Below, in pieces: positions 63,630 through 64,000 of a stretch of 64,000 nucleotides of DNA. Location: positions 530,345-594,344 of the forward strand of contig NZ_FNJH01000002.1 in the NCBI RefSeq assembly GCF_900103225.1. Direction: 5' to 3'. Numbering within the stretch: the first letter of the stretch is position 1; each line of letters starts with the position of its first letter. The notes beneath the pieces are model-generated. The model did no database searches, was not told where the DNA came from, and saw nothing but the letters and a program-made list of their open reading frames with translations. The translations under genes were made by a program, and so were the position numbers. Source of the DNA: Pseudomonas congelans (lineage in GTDB: Bacteria > Pseudomonadota > Gammaproteobacteria > Pseudomonadales > Pseudomonadaceae).

Positions 63630-64000
63630 CGGCATACCACTCTGATCCGCTCATAGGCTCGCGACGGATCTCTGGGCGGCAGCGAGAATGCTGCCTGACA
63701 ACGTTGATCGGACCAGCGCACCCACAGGCTGCCGGCATCCTGCTCGCTGAGCACCAGCGCCTGACTGCCGGGATCGACCACCGCCAGCGCCCTGCCCTGC
63801 TCATCTTCGACACTGGCACCCAGCGGCACCTTGCTGCCATCGGCGCGCACCAGTTCGAACTGGACCCGGCGGCCCACATTGGCCTTGAAGCGCACCACGG
63901 GTATCGCGCCCCTGCGCGGCACGATCTGGGTGATGGCGTTTTCCAGATCGACATCAGCACCCAGCTGCCGGGTATCCAGGCTGACCCAGTTGGTGCGATA
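63626..64000 (-). CDS. Outer-membrane usher, C-terminal end only (cut by window edge)
   Basis: The reading frame runs in from the right edge: YRTNWVSLDTRQLGADVDLE, then NAITQIVPRRGAIPVVRFKA, then NVGRRVQFELVRADGSKVPLGASVEDEQGRAL, LVLSEQDAGSLWVRW and CQAAFSLPP. This is the end of the FimD/PapC barrel plug and C-terminal beta-domains ('VPRRGAIxxxxF' is conserved). Most of the gene lies outside the window. It is coupled to the chaperone by ATGA. Confidence 0.92.
   Translation of the reverse strand, partial: YRTNWVSLDTRQLGADVDLENAITQIVPRRGAIPVVRFKANVGRRVQFELVRADGSKVPLGASVEDEQGRALAVVDPGSQALVLSEQDAGSLWVRWSDQRCQAAFSLPPRDPSRAYERIRVVCR

Overview
The window looks like chromosome of a fluorescent Pseudomonas, most likely the P. 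syringae group. This is inferred from the gene order queA-tgt-yajC-secD-secF beside suhB/trmJ, from the cyoABCDE operon, from moderate-high GC coding DNA, and from a long array of about 112-bp palindromic repeats of a kind I associate with P. syringae genomes. There is no rRNA or phylogenetic marker here that proves the species, and no phage, insertion sequence or integrase is visible.

Layout. (1) 1-8160: housekeeping block with trmJ (cut by the left edge), suhB, a glycine-zipper envelope protein, secF/secD/yajC, the queuosine genes tgt and queA, and a tRNA-Leu(CAA). (2) 8161-10700: accessory genes, including a small secreted protein made of 17-residue Asp/Asn repeats and a bestrophin channel. 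(3) 10725-16867: a LysR regulator diverging from an SDR / MFS / split-transketolase / esterase operon of unknown substrate. (4) 16909-22207: YceK-like lipoprotein, small P-loop kinase, OPT-family transporter, DUF2986 protein, the tandem repeat array (19917-21006), a GST and a SnoaL-like protein. (5) 22286-27000: flavohemoglobin hmp, whose upstream region carries a near-perfect sigma-54 promoter and three NorR-type GT-N7-AC sites, then a sugar-porter MFS, a LysE exporter, an Lrp regulator and a glyoxalase-fold protein.

(6) 27210-37248: a tightly packed operon that appears to be a complete biuret/urea-derivative nitrogen-scavenging system. It holds allophanate hydrolase (AtzF), a BMP-type ABC importer (binding protein, two permeases, double ATPase), a formamidase-like nitrilase, two cysteine hydrolases (the first very like biuret hydrolase BiuH), a DUF3225/AtzH-HpxZ protein and a GntR regulator. 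A 41-bp tandem duplication inside it has created a 13-codon mini-gene that keeps TGATG stop-start coupling.

(7) 37255-42042: a Nudix hydrolase and two c-di-GMP proteins (GAF-PAS-GGDEF-EAL and PAS-PAS-GGDEF). (8) 42146-49760: M20 dipeptidase, two uncharacterised proteins, a DUF2945 protein, SodC, an ArsR regulator with its oxidoreductase target (both preceded by the same 9-6-9 palindrome), a PheC-like periplasmic protein and an uncharacterised Cys/His-rich protein. (9) 49817-58600: ilvE, a hexapeptide acetyltransferase, a family-2 glycosyltransferase, cyoABCDE and dsbB. (10) 59212-64000: cheV, a GNAT acetyltransferase, a YkgJ-like Cys-cluster protein, a small basic protein and the 3' end of a chaperone-usher fimbrial operon cut by the right edge.

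The most unusual points are the duplicated ArsR operator, the NorR/sigma-54 architecture of hmp with no regulator gene next to it, the biuret operon with its micro-duplication, the Asp-repeat protein, the large repeat array, and a duplicated 'CTATATATAG + hairpin' module upstream of cheV.
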